64,000 nt of DNA from Wenxinia marina DSM 24838 (lineage in GTDB: Bacteria; Pseudomonadota; Alphaproteobacteria; Rhodobacterales; Rhodobacteraceae): the NCBI RefSeq assembly GCF_000379485.1, contig NZ_KB902287.1, positions 1 through 64,000 of the forward strand, read 5' to 3'. This document shows, in pieces, positions 32,832 through 46,042 of this stretch (positions are counted from its first letter, which is position 1; each line of letters opens with the position of its first letter). The notes under the pieces are model-generated. The model was not told where the DNA came from. It saw nothing but the letters and a program-made list of their open reading frames with translations, and did no database searches. A program made the translations under genes and the position numbers.

Positions 32832-35800
32832 TCAGAGGTCCTCGACCTCGACCACGCCCTGCAGGCTGCGCAGCGCGCCCTTGATCTGCGGCGTGACCGG
32901 GAAGGTGCTGCCACAGTCGAGCTCCACCTCGCCCGGCAGGCCCTCGCCCATCAGGCAGAAGTAGATCGGCCCGCGCCCGCCCTTCAGCCCGTCCTTCGCC
33001 GCCTTCTGCAACAGCTGCGCCACCGGGCCGACGGCCGCCGGCTCCTCCACGAAGACGCGCAGGCCCGCGCTCTCGCCGCTCGCCACCACGCTGTCGATCG
33101 GCGCGATCGACCGCGCGAGCAGCTTCAGCTGGTCGGCCTCCATGTTCGCCTCCACGGTCAGGATCACCTGCGATCCGGTCTCGAGATGATCGCGCGACGC
33201 CTCCAGCGTGTCGGAGAAGACGGTCACCTCGTACTGCCCCGTCGGGTCCGACAGCTGGACGAAGGCGAAGCGGTTGCCGCGGGCCGACTTGCGCTCCTGC
33301 CTCCCCGCGACGGTGCCGGCCATCTTGGCGATGCAGGGGCTGCGCTCGGCCTTGGCCGTCACCTCGTCGAGGGTCGACACGTCCCGCCGCTTCAGCGCCG
33401 GCAGGTAGTCGTCGAGAGGGTGGCCCGACAGGTAGAAGCCGATCGCCGTGAATTCCTCGGCCAGCCGCTCGGCCGGGAGCCAGTCGGCGGCGGCCGACAG
33501 GCGCGGCTCGGGCAGGTCGTCGCCGCCCTCGCCGAACAGCGAGACCTGCGAGGACTGGCGCTGCTCGTGGACGGCGGCGGAATAGGCGACCAGCTGGTCG
33601 AGCGAATCGAACACCCGCCGCCGGTTGCGGTCGAGCTGGTCGAAGGCGCCGGCCCGCGCCAGCATCTCCAGCGGGCGCTTGCCGACGCGCTTGAGGTCCA
33701 CCCGGCGGGCGAAGTCGAAGAGGTTCACGAACGGTTTCGACGACCCGCTCCGGGCCTGACCCGGGGCCTCGCCCGGCCGGGCGCTTCCGTTTGCGCGAGG
33801 TCCCGGGTCAGGCCCGGGACGGGCGGTCCCTGCACCCGCCGTCTCGCTCGAACCGCCCCGGGCTTGACCCGGGGCCTCGCCGGACCGGGCACCCTCGTTT
33901 GCGCGAGGTCCCGGGTCGAGCCCGGGACGGGTGTCGCTGTGGCCGTCGCGGCCCTCGACCACCAGCCGCATCGCGTCGACGCCGACGTTCTTCAGCGCGC
34001 CGAGCGCGTAGACCAGCTTGCCGTCCACCACGTCGAACGTCGCCTGCGACCGGTTCACGCACGGCGGGATCACCTCGATGCCGAGGCCCTTGCGGACCTC
34101 CTGGAAGTAGACGCCCAGCTTGTCGGTCAGATGGATATCGCAGTTCATCACGCCGGCCATGAACTCGACCGGGTGGTTCGCCTTGAGCCAGGCCGTCTGG
34201 TAGCTGACCACGGCATAGGCGGCGGCGTGGGACTTGTTGAAGCCGTAGTTGGCGAACTTCTCCAGAAGGTCGAAGACCTCGGACGCCTTCTGCTTGTCGA
34301 CGCCGTTCGCCATCGCGCCGGCCTCGAACTTGGGGCGCTCCTTGGCCATCTCCTCGGCGATCTTCTTGCCCATCGCCCGGCGCAGCAGGTCGGCGCCGCC
34401 GAGCGAATAGCCCGCCATCTCCTGCGCGATCTGCATCACCTGTTCCTGGTAGACGATGATCCCTTGCGTCTCTTCCAGGATGTGGTCGATCAGCGGGTGG
34501 ATGGATTCCCGTTCCCGCAGGCCGTTCTTCACCTCGCAGTAGACCGGGATGTTCTCCATCGGGCCGGGGCGGTAGAGCGCCACCAGCGCGACGATGTCCT
34601 CGATGCAGGTCGGCTTCATGCGCTTGAGCGCATCCATCATGCCCGACGATTCCACCTGGAACACCGCGACGGTCTTGGCCTTCGAGTAGAGGCGGTAGCT
34701 TTTCTCGTCGTCCAGCGGGATCAGGTTCATCTGGTTCTCGGCCCCCGGCGCGGGGGTGTAGAGGACCGTGCCGTCCGCCGCCTGGTGCAGGGGGCGGCCG
34801 GATTTCAGGATCAGGTCGACGGCGTTCTGGATGACGGTCAGCGTCTTGAGGCCGAGGAAGTCGAACTTCACCAGCCCCGCCTGCTCCACCCACTTCATGT
34901 TGAACTGCGTCGCCGGCATGTCCGAGCGCGGGTCGCGGTAGAGCGGGACCAGCGCATCCAGCGGCCGGTCGCCGATGACCACGCCCGCGGCGTGGGTGGA
35001 GGCGTTGCGGAGCAGCCCCTCGATCTTCTCGGCATATTCGAACAGCCGCGCGGCGGGGTTGCGGCGCCCCTCGCGGCGGTCCTGCTCGGTCTCGCGCGTT
35101 TCCTCCCGCAGGCGCGGCTCGTCGGCCAGCGCCTTGCCGATGGAGACGGGCTTGACCCCCTCCACCGGGATCATCTTCGACAGGCGGTCCACCTGCCCGT
35201 AGGGCATCTGCAGCACGCGCCCGACGTCGCGCACCGCGGCCTTGGACAACAGCGCGCCGAAGGTGATGATCTGTCCCACCTTCTCGCGGCCGTACTTCTC
35301 CTGCACGTAGCGGATCACCTCTTCCCGGCGGTCCATGCAGAAGTCGATGTCGAAGTCGGGCATCGACACCCGTTCGGGGTTCAGGAACCGCTCGAACAGG
35401 AGCGAGTAGCGCAAGGGGTCGAGGTCGGTGATGGTCAGCGCATAGGCGACGAGCGATCCGGCGCCGGAGCCGCGGCCGGGGCCGACGGGGATGTCGTGGT
35501 CCTTGGCCCACTTGATGAAGTCGGCGACGATCAGGAAGTAGCCGGGAAAGCCCATCCCCTCGATGATGCCGAGCTCGAACTCCAGCCGCGCGTCGTACTC
35601 CTCTCGCGGGGCGGCGGCGTCGATCACCTTCAGCCGCGCGTCGAGGCCCTCCTTCGCCTGCCGGCGCAGCTCCTCCACCTCGTCGTCGGCGAACTTGGGC
35701 AGGATCGGCTTGCGCTTCTCGGCCTTGTAGGCGCAGCGGCGGGCGATCTCGACGGTATTCTCCAGCGCCTCGGGCAGGTCGGCGAACAGGGTCGCCATCT

Positions 35801-36563
35801 CCTGCGCGCTCTTGAAGTAGTGCTGCGGCGTCAGGCGGCGGCGCGGCTCCTGCTGGTCGACGTAAGAGCCCTCGGCGATGCAGAGCAGCGCGTCGTGCGC
35901 CTCGTAGAGGTCGGGCTTGGGGAAGTAGCAGTCGTTGGTGGCGACCAGCGGCAGGTCCATGTCGTAGGCGATCTCGACGTGGCCGCGCTCGCTGGCCTTC
36001 TCGGCGGGCGGCAGGCCGGCCTCGCCGGGATGGCGCTGCAGCTCCACATAGAGGCGCTGGGGGTAGATCTCCGACAGGCGCCGCACCAGCGCCTCGGCCT
36101 TCGGGCGCTGGCCGGCGCGGAGCAGGCGGCCGACCGGGCCGTCGGGGCCGCCGGTGAGGCAGATCAGGCCGTCGGCATGGGCGGCGAGGTCGTCGAGCGT
36201 GACCTGCGGAATCTCGTCGCTCTCGGTCAGGTACAGCGCCGAGTTTAGCTTCATCAGGTTCTCGTACCCCCGCTCGGACTGGGCGAGGAGGACGAGGCCG
36301 GCGGGCAGGTCCGGCCGCTTGCCCGGCTCCGGCGTCAGGTAGCGCAGCGGGACTTGGCAGCCGAGGATCGGCTGGATGCCGGCCTTCGACGCGTATTCCG
36401 AGAATTCCAGCGCACAGAACATGTTGCCGCTGTCGGTCACGGCGACGGCGGGCATGCCCGCGGTCTTCGCCATCTCGGGCAGCTTCTTCACCGGGATCGC
36501 GCCTTCGAGGAGCGAATATTCGGTGTGGGTGCGCAGGTGGATGAATCGGGGCTGCTGGGCCAT
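32832..36563 (-). CDS. dnaE: DNA polymerase III alpha subunit with repeat-derived insert
   Basis: 1243 residues, about 70 longer than usual for replicative DnaE. PHP domain at the N-terminus ([19 protein letters not shown]), palm with catalytic Asp pair in [14 protein letters not shown] (about residue 405), fingers, tandem HhH region, OB domain and C-terminal domain. Between VEGR (about 874) and [13 protein letters not shown] (about 944) lie about 64 residues made of two 36-residue repeats (PG-DPGPRAN...APGQAR) coded by repeat R1; E. coli DnaE has only a short loop there. The frame is intact. ATG at 36563 begins the standard N-terminus. Confidence 0.96.
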   Translation of the reverse strand: MAQQPRFIHLRTHTEYSLLEGAIPVKKLPEMAKTAGMPAVAVTDSGNMFCALEFSEYASKAGIQPILGCQVPLRYLTPEPGKRPDLPAGLVLLAQSERGYENLMKLNSALYLTESDEIPQVTLDDLAAHADGLICLTGGPDGPVGRLLRAGQRPKAEALVRRLSEIYPQRLYVELQRHPGEAGLPPAEKASERGHVEIAYDMDLPLVATNDCYFPKPDLYEAHDALLCIAEGSYVDQQEPRRRLTPQHYFKSAQEMATLFADLPEALENTVEIARRCAYKAEKRKPILPKFADDEVEELRRQAKEGLDARLKVIDAAAPREEYDARLEFELGIIEGMGFPGYFLIVADFIKWAKDHDIPVGPGRGSGAGSLVAYALTITDLDPLRYSLLFERFLNPERVSMPDFDIDFCMDRREEVIRYVQEKYGREKVGQIITFGALLSKAAVRDVGRVLQMPYGQVDRLSKMIPVEGVKPVSIGKALADEPRLREETRETEQDRREGRRNPAARLFEYAEKIEGLLRNASTHAAGVVIGDRPLDALVPLYRDPRSDMPATQFNMKWVEQAGLVKFDFLGLKTLTVIQNAVDLILKSGRPLHQAADGTVLYTPAPGAENQMNLIPLDDEKSYRLYSKAKTVAVFQVESSGMMDALKRMKPTCIEDIVALVALYRPGPMENIPVYCEVKNGLRERESIHPLIDHILEETQGIIVYQEQVMQIAQEMAGYSLGGADLLRRAMGKKIAEEMAKERPKFEAGAMANGVDKQKASEVFDLLEKFANYGFNKSHAAAYAVVSYQTAWLKANHPVEFMAGVMNCDIHLTDKLGVYFQEVRKGLGIEVIPPCVNRSQATFDVVDGKLVYALGALKNVGVDAMRLVVEGRDGHSDTRPGLDPGPRANEGARSGEAPGQARGGSSETAGAGTARPGPDPGPRANGSARPGEAPGQARSGSSKPFVNLFDFARRVDLKRVGKRPLEMLARAGAFDQLDRNRRRVFDSLDQLVAYSAAVHEQRQSSQVSLFGEGGDDLPEPRLSAAADWLPAERLAEEFTAIGFYLSGHPLDDYLPALKRRDVSTLDEVTAKAERSPCIAKMAGTVAGRQERKSARGNRFAFVQLSDPTGQYEVTVFSDTLEASRDHLETGSQVILTVEANMEADQLKLLARSIAPIDSVVASGESAGLRVFVEEPAAVGPVAQLLQKAAKDGLKGGRGPIYFCLMGEGLPGEVELDCGSTFPVTPQIKGALRSLQGVVEVEDL
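33743..33932. repeat. Two tandem R1 palindromic units inside dnaE
   Basis: Unit 1 (about 33743-33822) and unit 2 (about 33853-33932) repeat with a period of 108 bases, a multiple of three. Each has the two inverted arms (ccgggcctgaccc..., gaggtcccgggtcaggcccg) and a loop that includes gtttgcgcgaggt in both. They match the intergenic copy at 30326. The central core differs slightly (gggcttgaccc, gggtcgagccc in unit 2), with matching changes on both arms. Confidence 0.88.
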
Positions 36564-36668
36564 GGAGCCACAGTATCTTGTGTCCCCTGACCGGGGCAAC
36601 CGCGACCCGGCGGTGGGCGGGGCGGGTCCGGCTTGGCGCCTCGGCTCCGTCTAGGATCGACGGAGGGC

Positions 36669-36792
36669 GGCGTCTGGCCGCGGTCAGACGCCCCGACGCA
36701 GTGGTAGGCGCACTTTATCCGGCGTCCCCCGGACGATCTCGATCGTCTCGCAGGGGGCGAGGAAGCGTCTGGCCGGGGGGCGGCCAGACGCT
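36669..36792. repeat. Pair of gcgtctggcc palindromes in the dnaE upstream gap
   Basis: 36669-36692 is an inverted repeat with arms ggcgtctg/cagacgcc. 36764-36792 has perfect 11-bp arms agcgtctggcc/ggccagacgct around a G-rich loop. A small hairpin gacgat-ctcg-atcgtc lies between them (36732-36747). They occupy the 341-bp gap between dnaE and the DUF2269 gene, which contains no gene. Confidence 0.6.
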
Positions 36793-36848
36793 GCCCGGGC
36801 CGCTCGCGCGGCTGATTCCGGGCAGAGGCGTTGCCGGCAGGGCGCGGG

Positions 36849-36884
36849 AAAAAGCAAAGGCCCCGGACATCGCTGCCCGGGGCC
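36849..36884 (-). terminator. Rho-independent terminator of the DUF2269 gene
   Basis: On the minus strand, an 8-bp stem ggccccgg/ccggggcc (36859-36884) with a 10-base loop is followed by tttgcttttt. It lies 21 bases after the stop at 36905. Confidence 0.85.
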
Positions 36885-36904
36885 GTCGCATCAAGTGCCG
36901 CGCC

Positions 36905-37438
36905 TCAGGCCAGCGTGGGCCGGGGACCGCGGGTATTGATCAGCACCACGCCGGCGAACAGCGCGACGGCCAGGGCGCCGATGGCGGGCATCTCGGCCCA
37001 GCCGGGCTTGGCGACCATCAGGCAGACCACGAGGATGAACAGCGCCTGCTCGGCTCGGCCCGGCCAGACCAGCCGGTCGGCCTGCGCCAGCGCGCCGACG
37101 ACGTCGCCCTCGGCCTTGAGGGTCGCGATCCGGCTCAGCGTCGGCCCCAGGATCGTCGCGCCCATGACGAAGCTGATCAGCGCCGCGGCCAGCGCCAGCA
37201 CGATCCACGCCTGGAAGCCCCAGGCGCCGATCCAGACGAGCGCGCCGCCGGTCAGCAGCACGGTCAGGCTCGCCGGCATCATGACGAGGCCGAGGGGCGC
37301 CAGCGTCTCGAGCAGCGACAGCAGGCGCCGGCCGTCGCGGCCGGCGAGAATGGTGAGGATGGTGAAACACAGGCCCCCGCCAACCCAGACGACGGCAGCC
37401 ATGACATGCAGGAATTTCAGTGCGGTATAGAGGTCCAT
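36905..37438 (-). CDS. DUF2269 family integral membrane protein
   Basis: 177 residues, four to five transmembrane segments beginning LYTALKFLHVMAAVVWVGGG, a pattern shared with DUF2269 and CopD-like proteins where the HxxxAxxWVGG His may bind haem or copper. The function is unknown. It is divergent from the ArsR gene, 155 bases apart, and could share its operator. Confidence 0.75.
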   Translation of the reverse strand: MDLYTALKFLHVMAAVVWVGGGLCFTILTILAGRDGRRLLSLLETLAPLGLVMMPASLTVLLTGGALVWIGAWGFQAWIVLALAAALISFVMGATILGPTLSRIATLKAEGDVVGALAQADRLVWPGRAEQALFILVVCLMVAKPGWAEMPAIGALAVALFAGVVLINTRGPRPTLA

Positions 37439-37550
37439 TTCAGATGTCGTTCCCTGTCGGAAATTCGGATGGCGGCTTCTATGGCCGCGGCCCCTCGCCG
37501 CACAGTGAGGCTTTCCTTACTCAGCGTCGCCCCCATAGGTAGCCGTTCGA

Positions 37551-37589
37551 CTAGGTATCTTGACAAGGCCCCGACATCGAGATACCTAG
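37551..37589 (+). promoter_or_regulatory. ArsR-type operator overlapping a promoter, leaderless start
   Basis: Perfect 9-bp arms ctaggtatc (37551-37559) and gatacctag (37581-37589) enclose TTGACA (37560-37565), with TACCTA (37583-37588) 17 bases away as the -10. The expected transcription start, about 7 bases on, coincides with the ATG at 37594, and no ribosome binding site is present, so the mRNA is probably leaderless. Autorepression by the downstream ArsR would block the promoter directly. A further half-site taggta lies at 37536. Confidence 0.75.
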
Positions 37590-37593
37590 CCTT

Positions 37594-37935
37594 ATGACTA
37601 ACAGTCTCGATGCCTTCTACTCCGCCCTCTCCGATCCGACGCGCCGCGCGGTGATCGAGCGGCTGGTCCGCGGGCCCGCCCCGGTCAGCGAGCTGCACGC
37701 GCCGCACGACATCGCGCTGCCGACGTTCCTGCGGCACCTCAAGGTGCTGGAGGCCGCGGGTCTCGTCCGGTCCGAAAAGGCCGGGCGGGTGCGCACGGTC
37801 CACATAGAGGCGCTGGCGCTGGCCGACGCCGAAGGCTGGATCGAGCGCCAGCGCCGGATCTGGGAGGCGCGGCTCGACCGGCTGGATGCGCTGGCCGAAC
37901 GGCTGGAAACCGAATCCCCACCCAAGGAGCCATGA
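37594..37935 (+). CDS. ArsR-family transcriptional repressor (first ArsR-SRPBCC pair)
   Basis: 113 residues with the winged HTH SDPTRRAVIERLVRGPAPVSELHAPHDIALPTFLRHLKVLE split over residues 11-51. No metal-binding Cys motif is present, so it belongs to the non-metal ArsR group that usually precedes SRPBCC/AHSA1 genes. Its stop overlaps the next start by 4 bases. It is probably autoregulated through the palindrome at 37551. Confidence 0.9.
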   Translation: MTNSLDAFYSALSDPTRRAVIERLVRGPAPVSELHAPHDIALPTFLRHLKVLEAAGLVRSEKAGRVRTVHIEALALADAEGWIERQRRIWEARLDRLDALAERLETESPPKEP

Positions 37936-38411
37936 TGCCCTACGACCTGACCCTCAGCCGCGAGATCGCGGCCAGTCCCGCGACCGTCTGGCGCTGCCTG
38001 ACCGAGCCGGAGCTGCTGAAGCAGTGGTTCGCGCCGCGCCCGGTGACGATCACGAAGCTGGAGCTGGACCCGACGCCCGGCGGCATCTGGCTTCTGGCGA
38101 TGGACATCCCCGAGATGGGAGTCATGGAAGAGCCGGCCGGTTGCGTCCTGATCGCCGAGCCGGAGAAGCGGATCGCCTGGACCAGCGCGCTCGGCCCCGG
38201 CTTCCGCCCCAATGCGGTGAAGACCGGCGAGATGGACTTCCCGCTGACCGCGATCATGGAGATCGAGGCGACGGCGACCGGATGCCGCTACACCGCGACA
38301 GCGCTGCACGCGAGCGAGGCGGACATGAAGAAGCACGAGGCAATGGGCTTCCACGACGGCTGGGGCCAGGTCGCCGACCAGCTGAAGGAGATGGCCGAGG
38401 CCGGCCTCTGA
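37932..38411 (+). CDS. SRPBCC/AHSA1-family protein
   Basis: 159 residues. START/Bet v1-like hydrophobic-cavity fold: [20 protein letters not shown] at the N-terminus, [20 protein letters not shown] in the middle and the C-terminal [17 protein letters not shown] helix. Small-molecule binding is likely but the ligand is unknown. Coupled to the ArsR gene by ATGA-type overlap. Confidence 0.9.
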   Translation: MMPYDLTLSREIAASPATVWRCLTEPELLKQWFAPRPVTITKLELDPTPGGIWLLAMDIPEMGVMEEPAGCVLIAEPEKRIAWTSALGPGFRPNAVKTGEMDFPLTAIMEIEATATGCRYTATALHASEADMKKHEAMGFHDGWGQVADQLKEMAEAGL

Positions 38412-38568
38412 CGCCATGTCGCCGGGCGGGCGGCGTCTCCCCCGCCCGGCGAACCTTGCCAACCGCGCCCCGCCGCGCTTTCATGCCCCCGGGACAGGGG
38501 CGCCGCGGTCTACGCCGCATCGACCGCGCGGGAGGACCCCTCACTCGGGTAAGGCGGCGGGTCGTCCA

Positions 38569-40052
38569 ATGCGGATCAGGTTTGCTCTGAACGGGGAGCC
38601 TTGCGAGGTCGAGGCGCCGCCGACGCGGACGCTGCTCGACTGGCTGCGCGAGGAGCGCGGGCTCACCGGCACCAAGGAAGGGTGCAACGAGGGCGATTGC
38701 GGCGCCTGCACGGTCATGGTGACGGACGAGGCCGGGGCGCGGGCGCTGAACGCCTGCATCCTGTTCCTGCCGCAGCTGGAGGGGCGCGCGGTGCGGACGG
38801 TCGAGGGCATCTCGGCCCCCGACGGGCAGATGCACCCGGTCCAGCGGGCGATGGTCGCCGAACACGGGAGCCAGTGCGGCTTCTGCACGCCGGGCTTCGT
38901 CGTCTCGATGGCGGTGGGGCACCTGAACGGGCGGACCGACTGGGACGACGTGCTGGCGGGGAACCTGTGCCGCTGCACCGGCTACGCGCCCATCGTGCGG
39001 GCGGCGGAGGCGGCGGCGGAAGAGCCGGCGCCGGACTGGATGCGGGACGTGCCGCCGGAGGCGCGGTCGGCGACCTCCGTCGCAGAGGGCGGCGCGCCCG
39101 ACGCGCCGGGCGGCTACGCCGACACCGGCGGCGACTGGGGCCACACGGCGCCGATGGCGGCGACCGGCGCGTCGCGCGAGGGTGACCCGGGCGAGGCGTC
39201 GGAGGCGGTCCGGCCGGAGAGCGCGGACGCGCTGGCGGCCTGGTATGTCGAGAACCCGGACGCCGTGCTGGTCGCCGGGGCCACCGATGTCGGCCTGTGG
39301 GTGACGAAGTCGCTGCGTGACATCGGCTCCGTCGCCTTCCTCGGCGGCTGCGCCGACCTCAAGCGGGTGGAGCGGACGGCGGAGACGATCCGCTTCGGCG
39401 CGATGGTGTCGATGACCGACGTCCTTGCGGTCCTGCGCGAGACGCATCCGAGCTACGCCGCGATGGTCCGCCGCTACGGGTCCGAGCAGGTGCGCAACGC
39501 CGCCACCATCGGCGGCAACATCGCCAACGGCTCGCCCATCGGGGACAACCCGCCGGCGCTGATCGCGCTGGGGGCGACCCTGCACCTGCGGCGGGGGGAC
39601 GAAAGGCGCGAGATGAGACTCGAGGACTTCTTCCTCGACTACGGCAGGCAGGATCGGCGCCCCGGCGAGTTCGTCGAGGCGGTGTCGCTGCCGGCCTCGG
39701 CCCCGGCCTTCCGGGTCTACAAGCTGTCCAAGCGCTTCGACCAGGACATCTCGGCCGTCTGCGGCGCGTTCAATCTGGCCGTGGAGAACGGCACCGTGAC
39801 GGCGGCGCGGATCGCCTTCGGCGGCATGGCCGGCATCCCGAAGCGGGCGGCGGCCGTCGAGGCGGCGCTGACCGGACGGCCGTGGACGGAAGACACGGTG
39901 ACGGCGGCCCTGCCCGCCTTCGCCGAGGACTTCGCGCCGATGAGCGACATGCGCGCCTCCGCCGCCTACCGGCTGGAGGCGGCGGGGAACATGCTGCGCC
40001 GGTACTTCGCCGACATGTCGGGGCAGGCGACCGACGTGCGGGAGATCACGGC

Positions 40053-40056
<4 letters not shown>
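38569..40056 (+). CDS. xdhA: Xanthine dehydrogenase small subunit (FeS and FAD)
   Basis: 495 residues. Two [2Fe-2S] sites: [14 protein letters not shown]...NACI (about residues 40-64) and [12 protein letters not shown]...LCRCTGY (about 103-140). The FAD domain follows ([13 protein letters not shown] near 235, [17 protein letters not shown] near 315). A 50-residue Gly/Ala/Asp-rich linker separates the halves. The protein passes electrons from the molybdenum subunit to NAD. First gene of xdhABC; the xdhB start overlaps its stop. Confidence 0.95.
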
Positions 40057-42499
<2,443 letters not shown>

Positions 42500-42503
<4 letters not shown>

Positions 42504-43278
42504 GCGGGGCGCTGTGGGTCGAGATCGTGCGGACCCGCGGCTCCACTCCGCGGGACGCCGGGACGGCGATGAAGGTGACGGCCGAGGGGGCCGAGGGGAC
42601 GATCGGCGGCGGCGCCCTGGAATGGCGGGCGATGGAGACGGCGCGGGCGATGCTGTCGGACGGCGCGGCGGAGCGGGAGGAGACGTGGCCGCTGGGGCCG
42701 GGCCTCGGCCAGTGCTGCGGCGGAGCGGTGACGCTGCGTTTCACGCGGGAGCGGCGGGCGGTGGATCCGGTGCCGTTGCTGCCGGCCGCGCAGGACGCGG
42801 GTCCGGGCCTCGACCTGTGGCTCTGGGGCGCGGGGCATGTCGGGCGGGCGATCGTCCGGGCGGCCCCGGCGCGCGTGCGGATCACCTGGGCCGACACGGC
42901 GGCCGACCGGTTCCCGGAGTGGGCGGCCCGGCGGGCGCGGGTGCTGCCGGCGGCGGACCTGCCGCTGCTCGCCGCGCGGGCGCCGGTGCAGGCGCACCAC
43001 CTCATCATGACCTACTCCCACGACATCGACCTCGCCCTGTGCGACGCGCTGCTGCGACGGGGCTTTGCCTCGTGCGGGCTCATCGGGTCCGACACGAAGT
43101 GGGCGCGGTTCCGCAGCCGCCTCCGGCAACTGGGCCATGACGACGCCCATATTTCGGGCATTGCCTGTCCGATAGGCGACAAGGCCCTCGGCAAGCGGCC
43201 CGAGGCCATTGCCGCGGGGACGGTGGCCGCGCTACTGAGGTCGGCGGGGACGGACGTGCGACAGGGGGACGGCGCGGC

Positions 43279-43282
<4 letters not shown>
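42500..43282 (+). CDS. xdhC: Xanthine dehydrogenase accessory protein XdhC
   Basis: 260 residues. It binds molybdenum cofactor, promotes its sulfuration and hands it to XdhB. N-terminal XdhC domain with GSTPRDAGTAMKV and the GLGQCCGG cysteine motif (about residue 72), then the Rossmann-like domain LWGAGHVGRAIVRA (about 112) and the C-terminal GIACPIGDKALGKRPEAIA. Overlaps both neighbours by 4 bases, so xdhABC is translationally coupled and runs into the transporter. Confidence 0.94.
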
Positions 43283-44802
<1,520 letters not shown>

Positions 44803-44815
44803 GGCACCGGCACAG

Positions 44816-44850
44816 CCCGTGCACCGGGCGTGCACGACCCGTGCACCGGG
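44816..44850 (+). repeat. Short direct repeat cccgtgcaccggg, two copies
   Basis: cccgtgcaccggg occurs at 44816-44828 and 44838-44850, a 22-base period, with gcgtgcacga between them and a further related ggcaccggcac just before. It fills the 57-base gap between the ATPase stop and the permease start and may act on translation; no other copies were noticed in the window. Confidence 0.6.
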
Positions 44851-44859
44851 TGGCGCGCC

Positions 44860-45945
44860 GTGCTGAGGCTGGAGAAACGCCCCCAGCCCAGCCGCGCGTG
44901 GGCCTGGGCGACGCCCGTGCTCGCCGTGGTTCTGACGATGATCGCGGGCGGGCTGCTGTTCGCGGCGCTGGGCAAGGACCCGGTGGAGGCGATCCGCACG
45001 ATCTTCTGGGACCCGCTGTTCGGGCAGTATGCGAGCTATTCGCGGCCGCAGCTCCTGGTGAAGGCGGGGCCGCTGATCCTGATCGCGATCGGGCTGTCGC
45101 TCGGCTTCCGGGCCGGCATCTGGAACATCGGGGCGGAGGGGCAGTACATCGTCGGCGCGCTCTGCGCCGCGGCGGTGGGGCTGGCCTTCTACCCGTCCGA
45201 GGCGCGGTGGGTGATCTTTCCGCTGATGATCGTCGCCGGCGCGCTCGGCGGGCTGCTCTGGGCGATGATCCCGGGGCTGCTGAAGGTCCGGTTCGGGACC
45301 AACGAGATCCTCGTCTCGCTGATGCTGGTCTACGTGGCCGAGAACGTGCAGTCGTGGATGGCGCTCGGGCCATTGCGGAACCCCGAGGGCATGGGCTTTC
45401 CCGGCTCGCGCAATCTCGCCCAGTATCCGGCCGCGGCGAACCCCGAGCTGATCGCGGGGACGGGGATGCACTGGGGCGTGGTCGCGGCGCTGCTGGCGGT
45501 GATCGCGGCCTACGTGCTGCTGTCGCGGCACCTGCTCGGCTTCCACATCCGGCTGACGGGCGAGAGCCCGCGGGCGGCGGCGTTCTCGGGGGTCAATCCG
45601 GGCGCGCTGATCCTGATCTGCATGGGCGCCTCGGGGGCCTTGGCGGGGCTGGCGGGGATGTTCGAGATCACCGGGCCGTCGGGGCGGGTCTCGATCGACT
45701 TCAACGTCGGATACGGGTTCACCGCGATCATCGTGGCGTTCCTCGGGCGGCTGCATCCGGTGGGGATCCTGCTGGCCGGGCTGCTGCTGGCGCTGACCTA
45801 CATCGGCGGCGAGGTGGCGAGCCTGACGCTGCGCCTGCCGGTGGCGGCGATCCAGCTGTTCCAGGGGATGCTGCTGTTCTTCCTGCTCGCGGTGGACGTG
45901 CTGACGAACTACCGGGTGCGGCGGGCGCGGGAGGGGACGGCGTGA
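44860..45945 (+). CDS. Nucleoside ABC transporter permease 1 (YufP-like)
   Basis: 361 residues, about nine transmembrane helices. Family features are the N-terminal RLEKRPQPSRAWAWATPVLA, GFRAGIWNIGAEGQYIVGAL and a TNEILVSLMLVYVAENVQSW stretch. The GTG at 44860 gives the family's usual N-terminus (RLEKRPQPS); the frame is also open upstream from a GTG at 44830 through the short repeats. Pairs with the second permease. Confidence 0.9.
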   Translation: MLRLEKRPQPSRAWAWATPVLAVVLTMIAGGLLFAALGKDPVEAIRTIFWDPLFGQYASYSRPQLLVKAGPLILIAIGLSLGFRAGIWNIGAEGQYIVGALCAAAVGLAFYPSEARWVIFPLMIVAGALGGLLWAMIPGLLKVRFGTNEILVSLMLVYVAENVQSWMALGPLRNPEGMGFPGSRNLAQYPAAANPELIAGTGMHWGVVAALLAVIAAYVLLSRHLLGFHIRLTGESPRAAAFSGVNPGALILICMGASGALAGLAGMFEITGPSGRVSIDFNVGYGFTAIIVAFLGRLHPVGILLAGLLLALTYIGGEVASLTLRLPVAAIQLFQGMLLFFLLAVDVLTNYRVRRAREGTA

Positions 45946-45964
45946 GCGTTCTCGGCGTCGGTCC

Positions 45965-46031
45965 TGGCAGCACCCCCGGGGGCGCTTCGCCCCCCGGACC
46001 CCCAGAGGATATTTGTGGCTCGATGAGAGGG
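45965..46031 (+). repeat. Repeat family F2, copy 6 (A-type tail), between the two permeases
   Basis: cacccccgggggcgcttcgc plus cccccgg hairpin, then cccagaggatatttgtggct plus cgatgagagggg. It lies inside the transporter operon in the 97-base gap between permease stop (45945) and next start (46043). The tail stays open in the permease 2 frame from a GTG at 46013, so the next gene could be read from within the repeat. Confidence 0.75.
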
Positions 46032-46042
46032 GCGCGCGGCTG

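Noticed and set aside
33743-33932. Intein or CRISPR-like array in dnaE
   Set aside because: The insert is only about 64 residues without splicing motifs, and the two units are palindromic 108-bp repeats without spacers.
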